Notes under the pieces: model-generated
Databases searched by the model: none
Seen by the model: the letters and a program-made list of their open reading frames with translations, nothing else
Told to the model about the DNA's origin: nothing
Translations under genes and position numbers: made by a program
Source: Lepisosteus oculatus
Taxonomy: Eukaryota > Chordata > Actinopteri > Semionotiformes > Lepisosteidae
Length of the DNA: 64,000 nucleotides
Assembly (NCBI RefSeq): GCF_040954835.1
Contig: NC_090706.1
Location: 32,621,148-32,685,147, forward strand
Direction of reading: 5' to 3'
Shown here: one piece after another, positions 1 through 13,627 of the stretch
How positions within the stretch are numbered: position 1 is the first letter of the stretch
How the letters are laid out: each line of letters opens with the position of its first letter

Positions 1-181
1 TCCCATCTCTGTTGAACTGGAGTCGTGTTTAAAGTGGCTTTGTTTTCTTTGCACTTTATTGATGCTGATTTTGTACATTAGAGGTTTACTTGTAGTATCT
101 GCTGTTGAAGCTTCAGGTTAAGGGTTTATGTTTGGTCTCACAGTTTTTATCAGCATTTCGATACTGACCATGTCCCAACAG

Positions 182-1403
182 AGAGGTAAGAAAGTGGCGT
201 GTGGTTCCAGCGAGGGGACGATCTATCTGTTCAACTGGAATGGGTTCGGAGCCACCAGTGACAGATTTGCAGTACAGGCCGAGTCTGTCGACAGCATTGT
301 TGCCATTACTGACAGCATACTTTGTGCTGCTTCAATGGATGGAGTTATAAGGTGAGAAGAGTGTAAAACTACCAATACATAACGTTTACAAATCAGTTGT
401 TGCTCAGATTCTGAGCTAAACCTGTCCATGCTTGCTTGACATTTTGCAAGTTACCCACTCATCAGCAGTTACCTCCAGTAGAAAATAATTTGTTCCTGCA
501 GAACCAGTTAATATTTCTACTTATTAGCCCATGAAGCACAAATAGTGTGCAGGCTTCTAAGCTTCTAAGTCCCGTCATCGTATTTTAAATATATATAGCA
601 ATATTCGAATGTAGTTACAAAACACTGCAGTGTGTGTTTCAATTAAACTTGTGTATTCCTAAATGACAGCTGTATTTTTAACAGGTTTAACAAAAACAAT
701 GGCAAATCCAATGGAACCTTTCCAATGCAGAAATAACCGTGCTTTTTTTTTCCAACAACCTTGAAGACTGGAGGAAACACAAGACCTAGTCAGAATACCT
801 TGTCTGACCAGCAGAGGGAGTGTTTTTTTTTAATGGTTTTTAATTAAGAATATTTGTGTGTACAAAATAGATCACCTCCTAACAGAGTAAATACTGAAAG
901 AAAAGGATTAGGTCGTAATCATACCTTGCCATTCCCATTTTTTTTATTCTGCATTAACCACACATCATACTTGATAATAGCTAATGTTCGCTTGATAGAT
1001 ATGGTGTAACTACATTTTTTCATTGTTTAGAATTAGGAAAAATAAATCCGTTCTTTCTTTTTTTTTTTCCGTCTGGAGGGCTATCAACCTGCTCCCGAAC
1101 CGGGTCATCGGCAGTGTGGGCCAGCACGTGGGGGAGCCCATCGAGCAGATCGCCAAGTCGCACGACAGGCGCTTCCTCGCCAGCTGCGCCCACGACCAGA
1201 AGGTGAAATTCTGGGACATTTCCTCCCTGGGGGACATGGTTGTCAGTGACTACCGCAAGAGGAAGAAGAAGGGGGGCCACCTCAAGTCTTTGAGCAAGAA
1301 GGCCTTCGGGGCGGGGGATGACTTCTTCTCGGGGCTGATGGAGGAGTCGGCGCCGAAGGAGGAGGAGGAAGAGGAGGACGACAGCGATAGCGGCAGCGAC
1401 TGA
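182..1403 (+). CDS. wdr55: WD repeat-containing protein 55, 3' part (last two coding exons)
   Basis: Two exons of a gene that starts left of the window. The first is 182-351 (acceptor AG at 180-181, donor GTGAGA at 352). The second is 1079-1403 (acceptor AG at 1077-1078, stop TGA at 1401-1403). The junction falls inside an Arg codon (AG|G) and keeps the frame. The peptide runs [18 protein letters not shown], then [18 protein letters not shown], then a WD blade ending [11 protein letters not shown]. It finishes with a basic stretch ([10 protein letters not shown]) and an acidic Glu/Asp/Ser tail. This matches vertebrate WDR55 as I know it, including the RRKKKGG motif and the acidic C terminus. 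WDR55 is a nucleolar WD40 protein needed for rRNA processing. The second exon is strikingly G+C-rich (heavy NNC/NNG codon use) compared with the first exon and the flanks. Upstream exons are absent because of the window edge. Confidence 0.93.
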
Positions 1404-1540
1404 GTACCAAGCTTTTCAAAAGCGTGGAAGACTGTATTATGTACAGAGTGATGGAGAGGTTGGGGTCAGTGAATGCTTTTAAAAGTATCTAAAAACTCAG
1501 AAGTCGCAGGCATCAGCTCACAATTTAATAAACGTTAAAG
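1404..1540 (+). terminator. WDR55 3' UTR and poly(A) signal
   Basis: The stop codon is followed by A+T-rich DNA with a canonical AATAAA at 1527-1532. This is the first good poly(A) signal after WDR55. A further AATAAA lies at about 1630 and could be an alternative end. Confidence 0.55.
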
Positions 1541-2844
1541 AAGTGAAGTATGAGGGGGAGCTTGCTTCTGGCATGTTGGGACTGCTGGACATGCCTCCAC
1601 ATCGAAGAAAAAATAGAATTTTGTGTCTAAATAAAGTGCACATGTTTAGAATGAGGCTGTCCTCTACATTGAAATTCCTTAATGGACTTTTTTATTTGTT
1701 TTTAAACGAAACGCGAATTAAGATTCAATACTATTAGGACTGGAGAAGAATGAACATTTTTCAGGATGTTGAAGTGTGCTGGCTTTTTCATGGATCCTCA
1801 TAGCTTAGAAATGGGAGAAATCCCCCAGTTTTTTAAAAAATGGTTATATTTGGAGGCTTGCTTATGAGACAGGAACTTTTTTTTATGTTTCTTTGTTTAC
1901 ATGTCTCTTAACAAGAATAGAAAACATTTTTTCAGCCCTGGCAATCGGAAGTTTGAGATTTTTAAATCTGTATAAATTATATAATTCTGTTTTAAACTGG
2001 TGGTCTGCATGTGCGTTTTGTCTTACAGTGATTAGTATGTTTAAAAATTGTGTGTCTGGTGTTGGAATCATGTCAAAACATTATTTTCTGAAATATGCCT
2101 TTAAGATTTGAAATATCAAAGTGGGTCTCAAGAAGGTCATGCAGCAACAGGCTACTCCCAGATAGTTATGTCTCAGAGTCTGGAGGGCACCAGGTTGATC
2201 AGGAGCAGGAATTCCAAGTGCTGGAAAAAGATTAAGTGGAATGGGTTCAATCTGAAGATCCACAAGAGTGCCACAGTAATTCTGAGATATCATTCCACCT
2301 CCTAACCTACAGAACGGTTTTACTTTTTGTATTCAAGATGGTAGGCCATTTGAGATGCTACAGTATGTGTTTCTCAGTGCACATGGGGGAGAGAGTGTTG
2401 TCATCAAGGCTGGACAAAGCTCAAATCTCAAATCAGGCTTAGTAAGAAGTGCTCATTACACGTTCATTAGCAGAAAACAATATTCCAAATTACTATAACC
2501 AAAACATGAATTTAAAATATCAAACATCATCAAAGAACATGTTTATTTTTTCATTTAGAGTTAGATATAAAATACAGCTGTGTGGCATACTAAAATATTC
2601 AGTTGTAGCATTTGGAGGTGGCAGGATCTAAAAAACATGAAAGCATCCAGTGCAGAGGACTAAAAGTACAGCTTTTCAATTCTTTCATTTATATGTTAAA
2701 ATTACTGTTAGAGTGACTTTTCCTTAGCCCAGATTTTGAGAGCCTATGTCTGATTTAATGGGGAAGCAAATGTACCTTTAATGTTTCTGATGAAAGATGT
2801 GAGAAAGACATGCCTGATACACATGAATCTGGCATGGATCACAG

Positions 2845-3035
2845 TTACAGGGACAATTTAGAGACACCAACTAACATTGGAAGGAAAAGGAAACTGGAGC
2901 TCCCAGGAAAAACCCAAGCAAATACACAGAAAATAAACAAACTGGGAATTGTATTGTGACTGGGAACCACTCCAGTCCCATAGTGAAGGGTACTGAGACA
3001 GCAGTACTAACTGTGGAGCAGTAACAGACAACCTG
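2845..3035 (-). repeat. Decayed tRNA-derived SINE, antisense
   Basis: Weak but ordered similarity to the better-preserved antisense SINE at 24905-25262. In the same order it shows the 'acaatttagagacaccaa' block, an 'aaaacccaagcaaa' block corresponding to 'gaaacccacg', and an end corresponding to 'cccagcactg..gcagcaatg'. Old copy. Confidence 0.5.
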
Positions 3036-4239
3036 TTCACAGCTTAACAGGCATTACACTGTTCTTTCAGATTATTTGAGTATGCCAAATTGTGAGATGT
3101 ATTTAAAGGAGTGTACATTCCTTTCAGAAACCCTAGACAAGAAAGGTAGTGTTCAGTTTTTGAAAGTTGCATATGTATGAGTGTTTGCTTTACACTACAG
3201 TTTGAATATAAAAGGGTTAGACTCTTTGGATCAGCTACCTACTGGGCCACCAAACAAACTGAATGGCCTCTTCCCTCTTAAATTTCCACAAAGGTGTGAA
3301 AGCTCTTAATAATATCCAACTGATGTGTGTGTTAGAGTGGGTATCATGTCTTTGCTGTAACATCACAAATGTGAGGTGATGAGCTGGTATATTATCTCTG
3401 AAGCTAGACAGGCAGAGTTGAAGCAAAAGGCCACTGTTTCAAGGACAAGAAAAAGAAGGCATTCCATGCAAAAAAGTTTTGCAATAGCTGTTGTGTGAAT
3501 AAAATAACGTTTAGTTTAGATCACAGCATGGAAATCTAAACAGGCTTATTTTAAATTGTGTCTTTTATTGCTGTCAGCCAGCCTGCAGCTTACTATATGG
3601 TTCTTCATTGCTGAGTAGTCAAGAACAAGAGCAGGATGGCTGTTTTCTCAATGGTGAATGATAATTAATTTGCTTGATTGCCACCTTAATGTAAATTACA
3701 AACTTAAAAAGGGGATGTTCTGTTTGCCATACCACTGCAGAACTCTCTCAGTCCTGATACAGTGGGAATGTCTGTGTTCTGTGCAGGTGAGACAAAGAGC
3801 AGTGCCCTGTGGGATGTCAGATACAACCAGATATAAGCAGTTTTGCTGAGGAGTAACAGTGTCCTGATAGAACAAGTCCAGCTCTTTTCTGTCAGAAAGC
3901 AATCATGTCAAAATGCTTAATCTGAACTAATAGGCCTACTGTTGTGAAGCATTAATAACACACATAAACTTCTAAGTAAATTCTGCAATTTCTAGTTCAA
4001 CAAATGAGCTAATCTGCAAAGCCTAATTCACAGACCTGTAGGTCACTATGAGGCGGGCCAAGTGTGAGGACAACTCTTTAATAAATATCTGGCCAGTATT
4101 CTGCAGCACAGACAATGTTTTGGGGTCAAATATACTAGCTTGTGAAAGTTATTTTCAGTATACAGTATATTTATTCCTAAATGGCATAAAGTGACTCTCA
4201 GCCTCCTCATTTGTGCTTGATATGTAAGAAGATAAACAC

Positions 4240-4345
4240 AGAACTTATGGTGATGTGCTGGTCAGCACTGCTCTCTCACATTTCATGGGTCCTGGGTTCT
4301 AGCCTGGGGTTCTGCTTTCTGTAGAATATATGTGTTCTCTCTTTG
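4240..4345 (+). repeat. Decayed SINE head (tRNA-related region)
   Basis: The stretch 'gtcagcactgctctctcac' followed by 'gggtcctgggttctagcc' corresponds to the A- and B-box region of the common fish SINE seen at 31890-32215. A degenerate 'ctgtagaatatatgtgttctctc' block follows in place of the usual 'gtgtggagtttgcatgttctc'. Confidence 0.5.
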
Positions 4346-4374
4346 CTTTTGAGGCGTTTGTCTGAGTGCTTCAG

Positions 4375-4470
4375 TTCAGTTCAATTCAATTTCAATTCAA
4401 GGTGCTTTATTAGCATGACTGTTGGGTACAATCAGTGTTGCCAAAGCAAATAAAAATAATGAAATTCACA
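4375..4470 (-). repeat. LINE-type 3' tail fragment, antisense
   Basis: Repeated 'ttcaattcaa' pentamers followed by 'ggtgctttattagcatgac', 'gttgggtacaat' and 'ttgccaaagca'. This block is typical of the 3' ends of fish non-LTR retrotransposons. No coding part is visible. The family assignment comes from memory of the motif. Confidence 0.45.
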
Positions 4471-7037
4471 GAACTGTTGAAGGTGTCTCTAAACAATCTC
4501 AGTCTTTTGGCTTCATTATGACCATTTTTAGAGACTTCTATATGATTAATCGTTACGGTTTTTAAGTTGTTTTTTTCAAAATTAAATGTTTACTTTATTG
4601 TTGCAACTTTGTAGGAGCAAATATCCAGCATGTATTTCATTCTAAATGTCTGCTTCCTGTTCTACTGTAGAAAAAGGACTAGAAATGTTTTTTTCCACAG
4701 GTTACTTTTAATGATTTCTGCATTCCGTTCTGTTGAAGGGGGACGTGTGTGAGGGGGGTGGTGCTGGGTAAATGATTTCATGTGTAGATTTAGCCTCCTT
4801 GGGTGCAACTGTCTTGCTGTCATAGCAACAGGCACCACAAAGACAGCATTCAGGATAAAGAGGCCTAGTTAGGGGCAGTGTAATCAATGAGTGTTTTAGC
4901 TGTAAAACCAAATTGTGGAGAGAGATGGTGTTACTCTTATACTAAGTCACGGACTACAAGATACCTAGAAATACTTAAAATCCTAATAGAAGAAAATTAA
5001 TACTTTCTTATGACAAATGAGAAATAATCCAACACTTGAAGTTTTGACAGCTATTAATGCTTAGGTTATTTATTTTTACTCTAGCATTTTGTTTACTTTT
5101 ACCATTTCCCTCACAGCACTTACCTGTGGTATTTCTGTGTTTTTAATTAAAATCAGCATGAAGTAATTTCCAGTTTTTATAGATTAAATGTAATCATGAA
5201 CAGCACGGCCATTTCTCAAACAACATTAGATGTACTGTACAGACAAATGTACTTACATCATAGTTACTGCTGCACAGCCCATATGAGGCTTTTTCTTTCA
5301 ATACAAAATCGTAAAGAATCCCAGGGTGGGTCACTGTATGCGTAATGGTTAATTAGACTTGCTCCTGCAATGTTTGTCCTGCACTGTGCTGAATGTCCCG
5401 TCTGGACCTTATCACCCTGAATGAGCTCACCCTGTGGTGACGAATCGAGACTCACAACTTGGCTAACGTTCCTGTTGTGAAGCCATAACAAAAGCCAGTG
5501 ATGAAGCAAGCCTTGACGTTACACACACACTTACTCACCAGTGTCCTGGCGTCTGAGTGCCATATTAGCTCGGAGGTTTTGGAGGTCCTTTGAGAAAGTT
5601 ACTTTGGAGATCTGCATAACATTAAAGTTACACTAAAGCACTGATCCATAATGTCGCACTATTTCATCTACTATGTGTAATAAAGTTTCTTTGTACTTGT
5701 GAATCCACAGTGGTATTAGTAACAGTTATTGAGCTTTAACAGTGGAAAACATGCCAAGGAACATGTGTCTTGTATTATGTGTACTGTATATCATAGCTTC
5801 AACAACAGGGATTTTAAAACAAAATGTTACTGTGGTTTACTTCTCATTCTGCACCACTCAAGAATGGCTTTGGCCCAAAATGTCCATCAGATTATTTTTC
5901 AGCATGTGTCTCCGTCACAAAAATGTCCTTTGTTTTTCTATCAGTGTACAGTATATAAGTAATTAAGGAGGTGACTGTCAGAGTCACTCTCTGTGTCAGG
6001 AAACTGGGTCATGGGTTCATTGTGGCGAGATGAAAAGTACTTAAGTGAATTGAAATGGAAAAGTGGTTTTCTTCCACTCCCAAATCCTGGATCTTATATT
6101 TAAACAATGCCGTACTTGGGCTTATGTAAGCCTTGTGGCCTACCAAAATTCAAAAGCATTTAAAAAAAAATTGTAGGACTTTTGGTAGGGTGCTTCTCTA
6201 ATCTTGTCTACAGTGTCTTGTCTACAGAAAAGGTTCATACCAGTTGAAAGAACACTCAACTCTCTCTTTCTAAGAGACAGATGTAATTTGAAGCTGTGTA
6301 ATGGGATCTCAGAGGAAATGTATTCAGTCTGCTCTTTGTTAGGTTAAGTTCTGGTTTCAGGAGTTGCCAATTCAATCAACCAAATGCCCATGTTTTGTAA
6401 TTGTAAAATTCTGGTGATTACTTTCAGCTGAAGCAAGAGACAGTTGCATTGTAGCACAACTGAATATGATTTCCATTTCAATACTAAGGCTTTTTCACCA
6501 GAATACGTACTCATTACATACTGCTAAAATGAATAATACAATTAGCAGTGTTCATGTTAACCATGTGTGGACTATTTTCTTCTTTTGCTATTTATTCTAC
6601 AACCTTCATCATTATCATTAAGAGTTTGTATAGTTTCCTTCATATCACAATCACAACCAAACAAAAAGATCATTATCCAGCCCAGAGAAAATTGTAATTT
6701 TCTGTTTTAAAGGCTTGATTAGATGAAGTCAGTTACATACTGAGTTTGGAAAAAAAGACAACAGGGTGGGAGAAAAAGCAATGGGGAGGAGGGGTAAAAT
6801 ATCATGCAAATATTGACCGGTTTAAGAAGTAGAGGAATGAGATGTTTCCATAAGGCAATTGCTAACCTCCTGTGATTTGTGAAAACCACAGCAAAGGCAA
6901 TCATGTCTGAAAGATGATAAGGTCACTTACTTGAACAAAGTGAACAAGACCACATGAAAGACTCTAATGGCTGTCAGAATATATTAAGCTTTGTGTTTTC
7001 TGAGTACACATTCATGCCAACTAATCTTTCATATGTT

Positions 7038-8603
7038 CAGTGCCCTCCACAAGTATTGGGACAATAAAGTCAACATTTGCCAAATTGCAAATCGGATCTG
7101 AGATGAAAAGACAAACATGTCATAATTACAGAATATCACCTTTTATTTCTGAGTATTTATGCACAGAATTTAAGCTTGAGAATAATACCACTATTTTTGT
7201 GTTCCATTCCCCCTTTTCAGGTGGGACAAATCTTGGGACAAATTAACTTAAAGTAAATTAAAGTCGTATAAAGCTTATACTTACTTAAAGTTTAAACTTA
7301 GAATAAAAGTAGTATAACTGCCTCACACCTGTGACCCATTGACATCACCAAACACTTGGTTTGTTCTTTTGAGATGCTAGGCTAAATCTTTGTTGAAGCC
7401 ATTTTTAGTTGCTGTTTGTTTTGGGGAATTTCTGATTTCAGTCTCCTTTTTCAGCAAGTGAAATTGACACTCGACTGGATTTAAATAAGGAGATTGAATT
7501 AGCCAGTCTAAGACTTTCTACTTCCTTCCCTGACATGATGAAGCACTGGCCAGTGAATCTGGAGACATTTTGTGTGCATAGGTAGTCAAGATGATCCTGT
7601 GCACTTTGGAAGTCATTTTGCAGCTACAATCATTAGTTACATCATCAGTAAAGCTGACTAAGCTGGTTCCAAAGGTGGTCATGTGTGGCCAAGCAAAGAC
7701 ACTACCTCCACCATGAATGACATCTGTAATTTCTTCCTTTCTCCAGTCTCTATCCTTGCCATCACTTTGGTAGAGGTTTATCATTGTCTCATCTATCCAT
7801 AACACATTTTTCCAGATCTCTACTGGCTCATCTTTGTACTTTTTAGCAAATTGTAATCTGGACATTCTTTTACTGGTGCTGTTGAGAGGTTTGTATTTCA
7901 CAGTGTAGCCTTTATAATTTGCTGTCAGGGTCCTCTGTGAGCAGTAGATTGTGATACCTTCAACCCCGCACTGTGGAGGTTGTTTTGTGATTTCAGTGAC
8001 AGTTGTTTTAGTGATTTTGTTTCACAGATCTGATCAGTTTTCTTTCATCAACTGCATTTGTTTTTCTCGGTTGACCTGGTCTTTGCTGATTGCTAAGTAC
8101 ACCAGCGGCTTCTTTCCTTTACAGGATATTCAAAATGGTTGATTTTGCTAGGCCTAGTTTCTGTGTAATGGTTCTGATTGAATTCTTATTTTCTTTCAGC
8201 AGCCAAACTGCTTGTTTTTCTTTCGTACACAGTTCTCCATCTTCCTGTTGGTTTAGGCCTACTGACTCCAAGGGCAGACATGAAAGGGAAGAGCAAAGGC
8301 TAAATCCAACACTACACATTCACAGCTATTATGTAAGCACAATCACTGAAACAGGAAAAACCTGACCAGTACACAAAACCTGGCAGCTAATTGTCCAAAT
8401 ACACCTGAAATTAGGAAATTGAACACAAAAGGTGCTATTATTCTAAAATGATATGACATATAAGCACAGAAATTCCCAGAAATAAAAGGTGACATTAATA
8501 CTTTTGCATCATATTAATCTTTTCACCTCAGAACTGAATCAGAATATACAGCAAAAACAGCAATTGTGACTTCCTTGTCTCAATACCTATGGAGGGCACT
8601 TTA
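7038..8603 (-). mobile_element. Broken Tc1/mariner-type DNA transposon
   Basis: Terminal inverted repeats are visible: CAGTGCCCTCCACAAGTATT at 7038-7057 and its imperfect complement ending TATGGAGGGCACT near 8600. Between them, on the minus strand, lies a broken transposase. The helix-turn-helix part is at about 8119-8230 (TKEKQAVWLLKENK, then ITQKLGLAKSTILNIL). The catalytic part is at about 7518-7901 (RLQFAKKYKDEP, VLWIDETMINLYQ, which supplies the first Asp of the DDE triad). The two parts are in different frames and the C-terminal DDE residues are not in one open frame, so the element cannot make its own enzyme. At about 1.57 kb it has the usual length for a Tc1-like element. Confidence 0.85.
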
Positions 8604-11120
8604 TATTATTCATTACAAAACTGGTTGATATGTCCAACCTGTGTTCAAACAGCTGAGGATGTCTCATTTTGCGTTGAATTTAATAAATTTCATTTCTTAA
8701 AAATTATGTCAGAGCTTTTGGGCATTTAGAATATTTGTCAAAGTAACAGAGGAATGTCAGATGAAGAATCAGGGACTCCAGTTGCTTATTATTGGATTTT
8801 TTTTTTCAGATAAAATGAGGACTGCTGTGATCTCAAAGCTCATCTCCAGTCAGACAAAATAAAAAGTGCTTGCCTCTCTGTAGAGTTTGAGATAAAACAA
8901 GTCTTGGGGTGCTAAAATGTTTTACTTCATACTTAAAATCCAAAACAACAAATAACAGTACAGTCAGGGGAGGATGCAGATACAATCTTTGTTGTTTAAA
9001 GTGTCAGAACAGCAGCTTTCACATGCAAGTTTAAAGGTGTTTATATTAGCACCCATCCCCTTCCATCTAAACCTCTTTTCATCTGTCTGACTTCCCTATT
9101 GATCCTCCCCTACCTCTCCCCCTGTCTCCATCTCCCCCTCACCCTTCCCAGCTGTGTGGGCCACACCACAACCTTGCAAGACACACAGATACAAAGCCGC
9201 TGTGACAACAGGGCAAAAAGAGAGAGGCTTGAAGCAAGAAAGGAACTCTGCCTGTCCCTGTAATGAGATTCCACTTCTCATAAATTGTTGTTTTCTCAAA
9301 GAAATAATCTCTGAGGTGGTCAATCTGAAATGGCAAAAAAGAAACCCAGACGGTCAGTCACAAGGGTCATTGTAACCTGAGACACGCATGTCCTGTCAAC
9401 AAATAAAAGGTTAACTCATTCCCCACCTCCCTGTGAGCAAGATTTCCCCTTAGGAAGGAAAACAAACTTCAAAATCTGATCTGAAAAATACAGACAGCAC
9501 ATGTATAGAGTCTTCTTTTTTTTCTTCACAATAAAACTGATTTAAGATTCATTCTGAAGTGGCCAAATAATGGAATAGGGGATCTAATTGTACTAACTTA
9601 GAATTCCAATCTTTGAACACACCATTATCGAGTCTTCGGCTGCATTTGTTTTGCAAGTACAACAATACACATTATCATGTGTTAAAAAAAAGTGTCAAAG
9701 TATTGGCACCGAATCGAAATCAAGCCAACACTGGTCCTTCAGGGAAAATGGAGTATGAGATGTGACATTTTTATAACCATTGATTTCTCTTTAGTACTAA
9801 TGATATTTGTAACAGCTCATTTTTAAAATGAGTTGTTTTGTGTTCAAAAGAACATTACATGGTCAAAAGACTACATAACTTTACAAAAAAAACACACATT
9901 TTAATTGCAAAGGCTTAGTCAAAGGAGTGATCTGATTGCCACTCCTAGTTTCCTGGTTATGTTTTTGGCACACTTCAGCCAACTCATAAGGATAATCCTC
10001 CCTGCCCAACTCTTCTGCACACAAAACTTATGTTGGTGAGCAGCAGAGCTGAAAGTCTCACACACACACTGTAGGCATGACAGATGATAACTTGGACAAA
10101 AAACTGAGTCCAAAGGATTCGGACTGAAGTGCAGCCTTTATCTCCGAGTTGTTTGGATGGATGAGGAAGCAGGCATTTCACACATGCATGCAACTCATTG
10201 ACCCAACACAACTAACCATAACTCTGCAAATACACGTTTGTAAAGGGGGAGATTGAGGTACCATTGCTTTTGTTGGACATTTCATTCCCCTGAGTGGAAA
10301 ATTTGTGGTAACAGGAATGTTGTTGAAAATCAGGGAAATCAACTGTAAAACCAAGTTGTTTTATTCAAAATTTGACTCTAAAAAAGTCAAGAACTTGGCT
10401 TGGTTTTCTTAGACATCCGATAACCTGAAAAGGAAATGTTGTGGATAAAAATGTTGGATTTGTCTGAATTTTGATGAGCTTTGCAATGGTGCCTTACATA
10501 GACCAGAAACTTATATTTAATAAACTCTTATTTCAACGTAATGTACTTTGAATATTCACTATTTGTATTTGTTTCTTGAACCAAGGAACTGGCAGAGGAA
10601 CAAATACTCTTGTGAAATAAAGCTGAAAATACAACACAGCTTATCGAATACAGACGGTAAAGGTAAAGGTAAAAACTAAGAAATACAACAGAAAAACATT
10701 CAATAACACGCAAAATAAAAAAGTAAAATATAGTGAAGATGCTTTCATAGGAGCTGCCGACAGTGCAGTTTTGCTGGCGAATTACACCTAACAGGGCAGG
10801 CAGCGCAGTTTAAAAATATAAATATTAAAGAAGGCGCATAGAAGTGTCCTGTTGTATTTATAGGTAAGAGCCATTTAAAGAATTTAAATCAATGCAGTGA
10901 ATTTCAGGAGCTGTGAAAAAGAATTGAATACGCCGTGCAGATTGTTTTAGATTTGAACGTCAACAACACTGATTGAGATATAACAAACGTTAGAAAAGCA
11001 CGATGCCTTTTCTATTTATGTTTGTAAAAAAGCAACAGAAGAAACATAACTCTCTTCGCATAAACCCTTAAATTTAAGAGACGACCAACCCAGTCCTTAC
11101 GCAGGGACCATTGAGGAAGT
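8604..11120. other. Gene-free stretch
   Basis: No supported exon, RNA gene or recognisable repeat family. It is A+T-rich with scattered short open frames. A small polypurine run (repeated 'ggtaaa') lies near 10660. It ends at the G+C-richer DNA just before the putative UGDH first exon and may hold UGDH regulatory DNA, but no specific site can be named. Confidence 0.4.
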
Positions 11121-11124
11121 GATG

Positions 11125-11233
11125 TCAAGATCCCACCCCTACCCCTGCTGCTGCAGGCGTGTAGAAAAGGGAGAACTGCCCTGAGCTACCTTAAATCTTC
11201 CGAGGACTGTGAGCAGCTTACAGTAAGGAGAAG
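11125..11233 (+). promoter_or_regulatory. Probable UGDH promoter and untranslated first exon
   Basis: A local C-rich stretch ('cccacccctacccctgctg', 11132-11151) is followed by a segment ending GGAGAAG with a consensus donor GTAATT at 11234. UGDH coding begins in an exon whose acceptor is at 15961-15962, 12 bp of leader before the first ATG, so an upstream untranslated exon is required. Vertebrate UGDH genes are known to have one. The transcription start is not determined, and the 5' boundary is a guess. Confidence 0.45.
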
Positions 11234-13627
11234 GTAATTATTCTTTTTTAAACACGTTCGGATTTGAATTCGTCTGATTATAAAGTAAATCAACACATAG
11301 CTTTGACTTCTGAGATGGAATCGGAGTATTTATTTTCGTGGACCCAGCCTTTTTATAGAGAAGCAATTGGTGCCGAGGCTTTTTTTTTTAACTGTGCTTT
11401 CTGTGTTAACGGTTGTAATATTTGTCTTGTTATTACAGTAGTAATATTGGACATCGCCGAAAGAGATGCAGTGTACTTTTTGTCTCTTCGCTACTTTTTG
11501 AAGAATAGAACTGGAACAACCACAGAGCCGGTTTTTTTAACGGAATGCCTGCAATTTCCTCTAACTATTTTGCCAGCACTGCCCATTACTTGTATTAATG
11601 TCAGCAAACCGCAGTGATCTTTATTTTAAAAAAACGCACGGCACTCTTTTTTCTCATCTTAATCGAAGGGTCAGTCCGAAGTGTCCAGTTGGCAGTAGTG
11701 GTTTTTCATTCAGTAGAAACTTGTCTCGTATTACTACCTTAAATCCCGTCCCCTCAAGGTCTGATTGGATGTTAGGGATCGCTGCGACTTTCTATTTGGT
11801 TTGCAGGGGTATTTAGTCTTTTCGTTGCCACTTGGGTAAGAAATGCAGAAACGCGAAGTCCGACTTCTTTTTAAGTACTCCAACATCCTCTATAAAAACG
11901 TAGCATTTATTAGGACTCAGTAGATACTCACAGCAGGTTATTAAACAAGCAGCTCATTTTTTTCTTTAATTTAAAGCATTTCATAAGTAGCTTGTGGGTA
12001 CGCGTCTTTCTCTGGGTGTTTTCTTGCATGAAGTTAACAGATTTAAGATGATCCATGATCAAACTAATCATAATCTCTTCATTTGTTTTTGTTTTTAAAT
12101 AAAGACATTAATTTAATAAATACCTTTTTTTGGCACTTCGATCATTTACAGTAATAAGTTCTGAGAACACCGTAAAGCCGGGTATGGCTATGCTAGGTAT
12201 TTAAAAGAGTTAATTTTGCAGCTCGTAACCTCTTGAGTTTTCCCCGCCTCCTGAAAAATGCCTCGCTAAAATTTAACACAAAATTAAAGACATGAATTAA
12301 GATCTAAATATAATGATACGTCTATGTTAAGTTTTTAGAAAGCATGAATTAATGTTGTCGTTACTTAGTTCTGTCGATTTACATGAGTAGGATAATTGAT
12401 GTCTAAGGCGGGTGAGTTTTTAACCCAGTGACTAAGAGTGGGATTTTAATTTTAGACTCCTAAAAGATCTCTCAGTATGCGTCACATTTGTGTGGGATTT
12501 CTTACTTTGTCTTTATTCTGTGCTGTGATACATTTGGGAAGATCTGTAATCAGTTCTATGGCTTTATTATCTTGTGATATATCCCATATAGCACCCATGT
12601 CTCAGATGTACCCCTCACTTTTTTGCAAGATCAGATGTAGAAATGAAAACTTAGAGAAGTATTGTACAGAAAACACATTTCAGTACTATTTTTAAAGGGG
12701 AGACATAGGCTTATTAATGGGTTATTCGTTTTATAAAAGCAACCTATGGCTGTAATTGTCCATAGATGCCTTGTGTGAGATGTACTGTAAACTATATTGT
12801 TCAGGTTGTTTTTTATTTTGGTAAATTCACATGGTATATGGGGAAGATGAGCAATTCCAACCTCACCCTTGGTACTGCTGCTAAATCTAGCAGTTCATTG
12901 GGATGGGAAGTATATGTAATGTAATGTAATACTCGACTACTTACTGCAGACGGAAGTCCACGCAGACAAGCCATTACAGCCTTTGGGGACCCAGCATGGA
13001 AGAGATGGCGTTGTGACAAATCAAAATATAAGAAGCCTGCAGATAATGTGTGGCCACTAACACTGTGAGACACATGTCTCGTAAAAAACCTAGATACACC
13101 TAAAAACAAATATGGTTCTTAATCTTTTAAAATTTAAACAGAGCCTTTAGTGGTGAGTCCTTGTCACTTCTGTCTGAGTGTTCCACAGAGATTGAAGTGG
13201 GCTCTTCCCACTGATCATTGTGAAACCTACTTGTAACACTACTGACTTCTCACAGGTACCTGAACAAGATGGCACAAAGAGAAATTAAGTTACAGTCAGT
13301 TTCAGTATTGAGGACAGGAGGCCCTTATTAACACAAAGGATGTAGGACATGTAGAGTACTTAGTAATGATGTGGAAACCATTCCTATACAGTCTTTCAGG
13401 ATACAGCCTGATAAGGTTGTAGGGAACAATGAAGTGCTATCATTAAAATGTCAACCTAATGACTTTCCTTTTTCTGTAGTTTGTTCTTTCCACTTGCCAG
13501 TGTGTCTCATTTTAATGATAATGTTTCTTTATTAGCCCTATACAATTTCTTGCATTAGGAATTTGTCTTTTCACATACCCCAGCTTTTCTCCATGAGACA
13601 CACAGAAAGGGAGAGAAGCTTGGGGTC

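Larger units (their letters stand above)
1541..7037. other. Gene-free stretch with decayed repeats
   Basis: No exon with convincing protein similarity and splice sites was found on either strand. The stretch contains a decayed antisense SINE at 2845-3035, a decayed sense SINE head at 4240-4345 and a LINE-type tail at 4375-4470. The open frames seen are short and have no recognisable content. Confidence 0.5.

Noticed and set aside
12813-13109. 98-codon minus-strand open frame in UGDH intron 1
   Set aside because: No family recognised, no splice signals, low-complexity context. Treated as chance.
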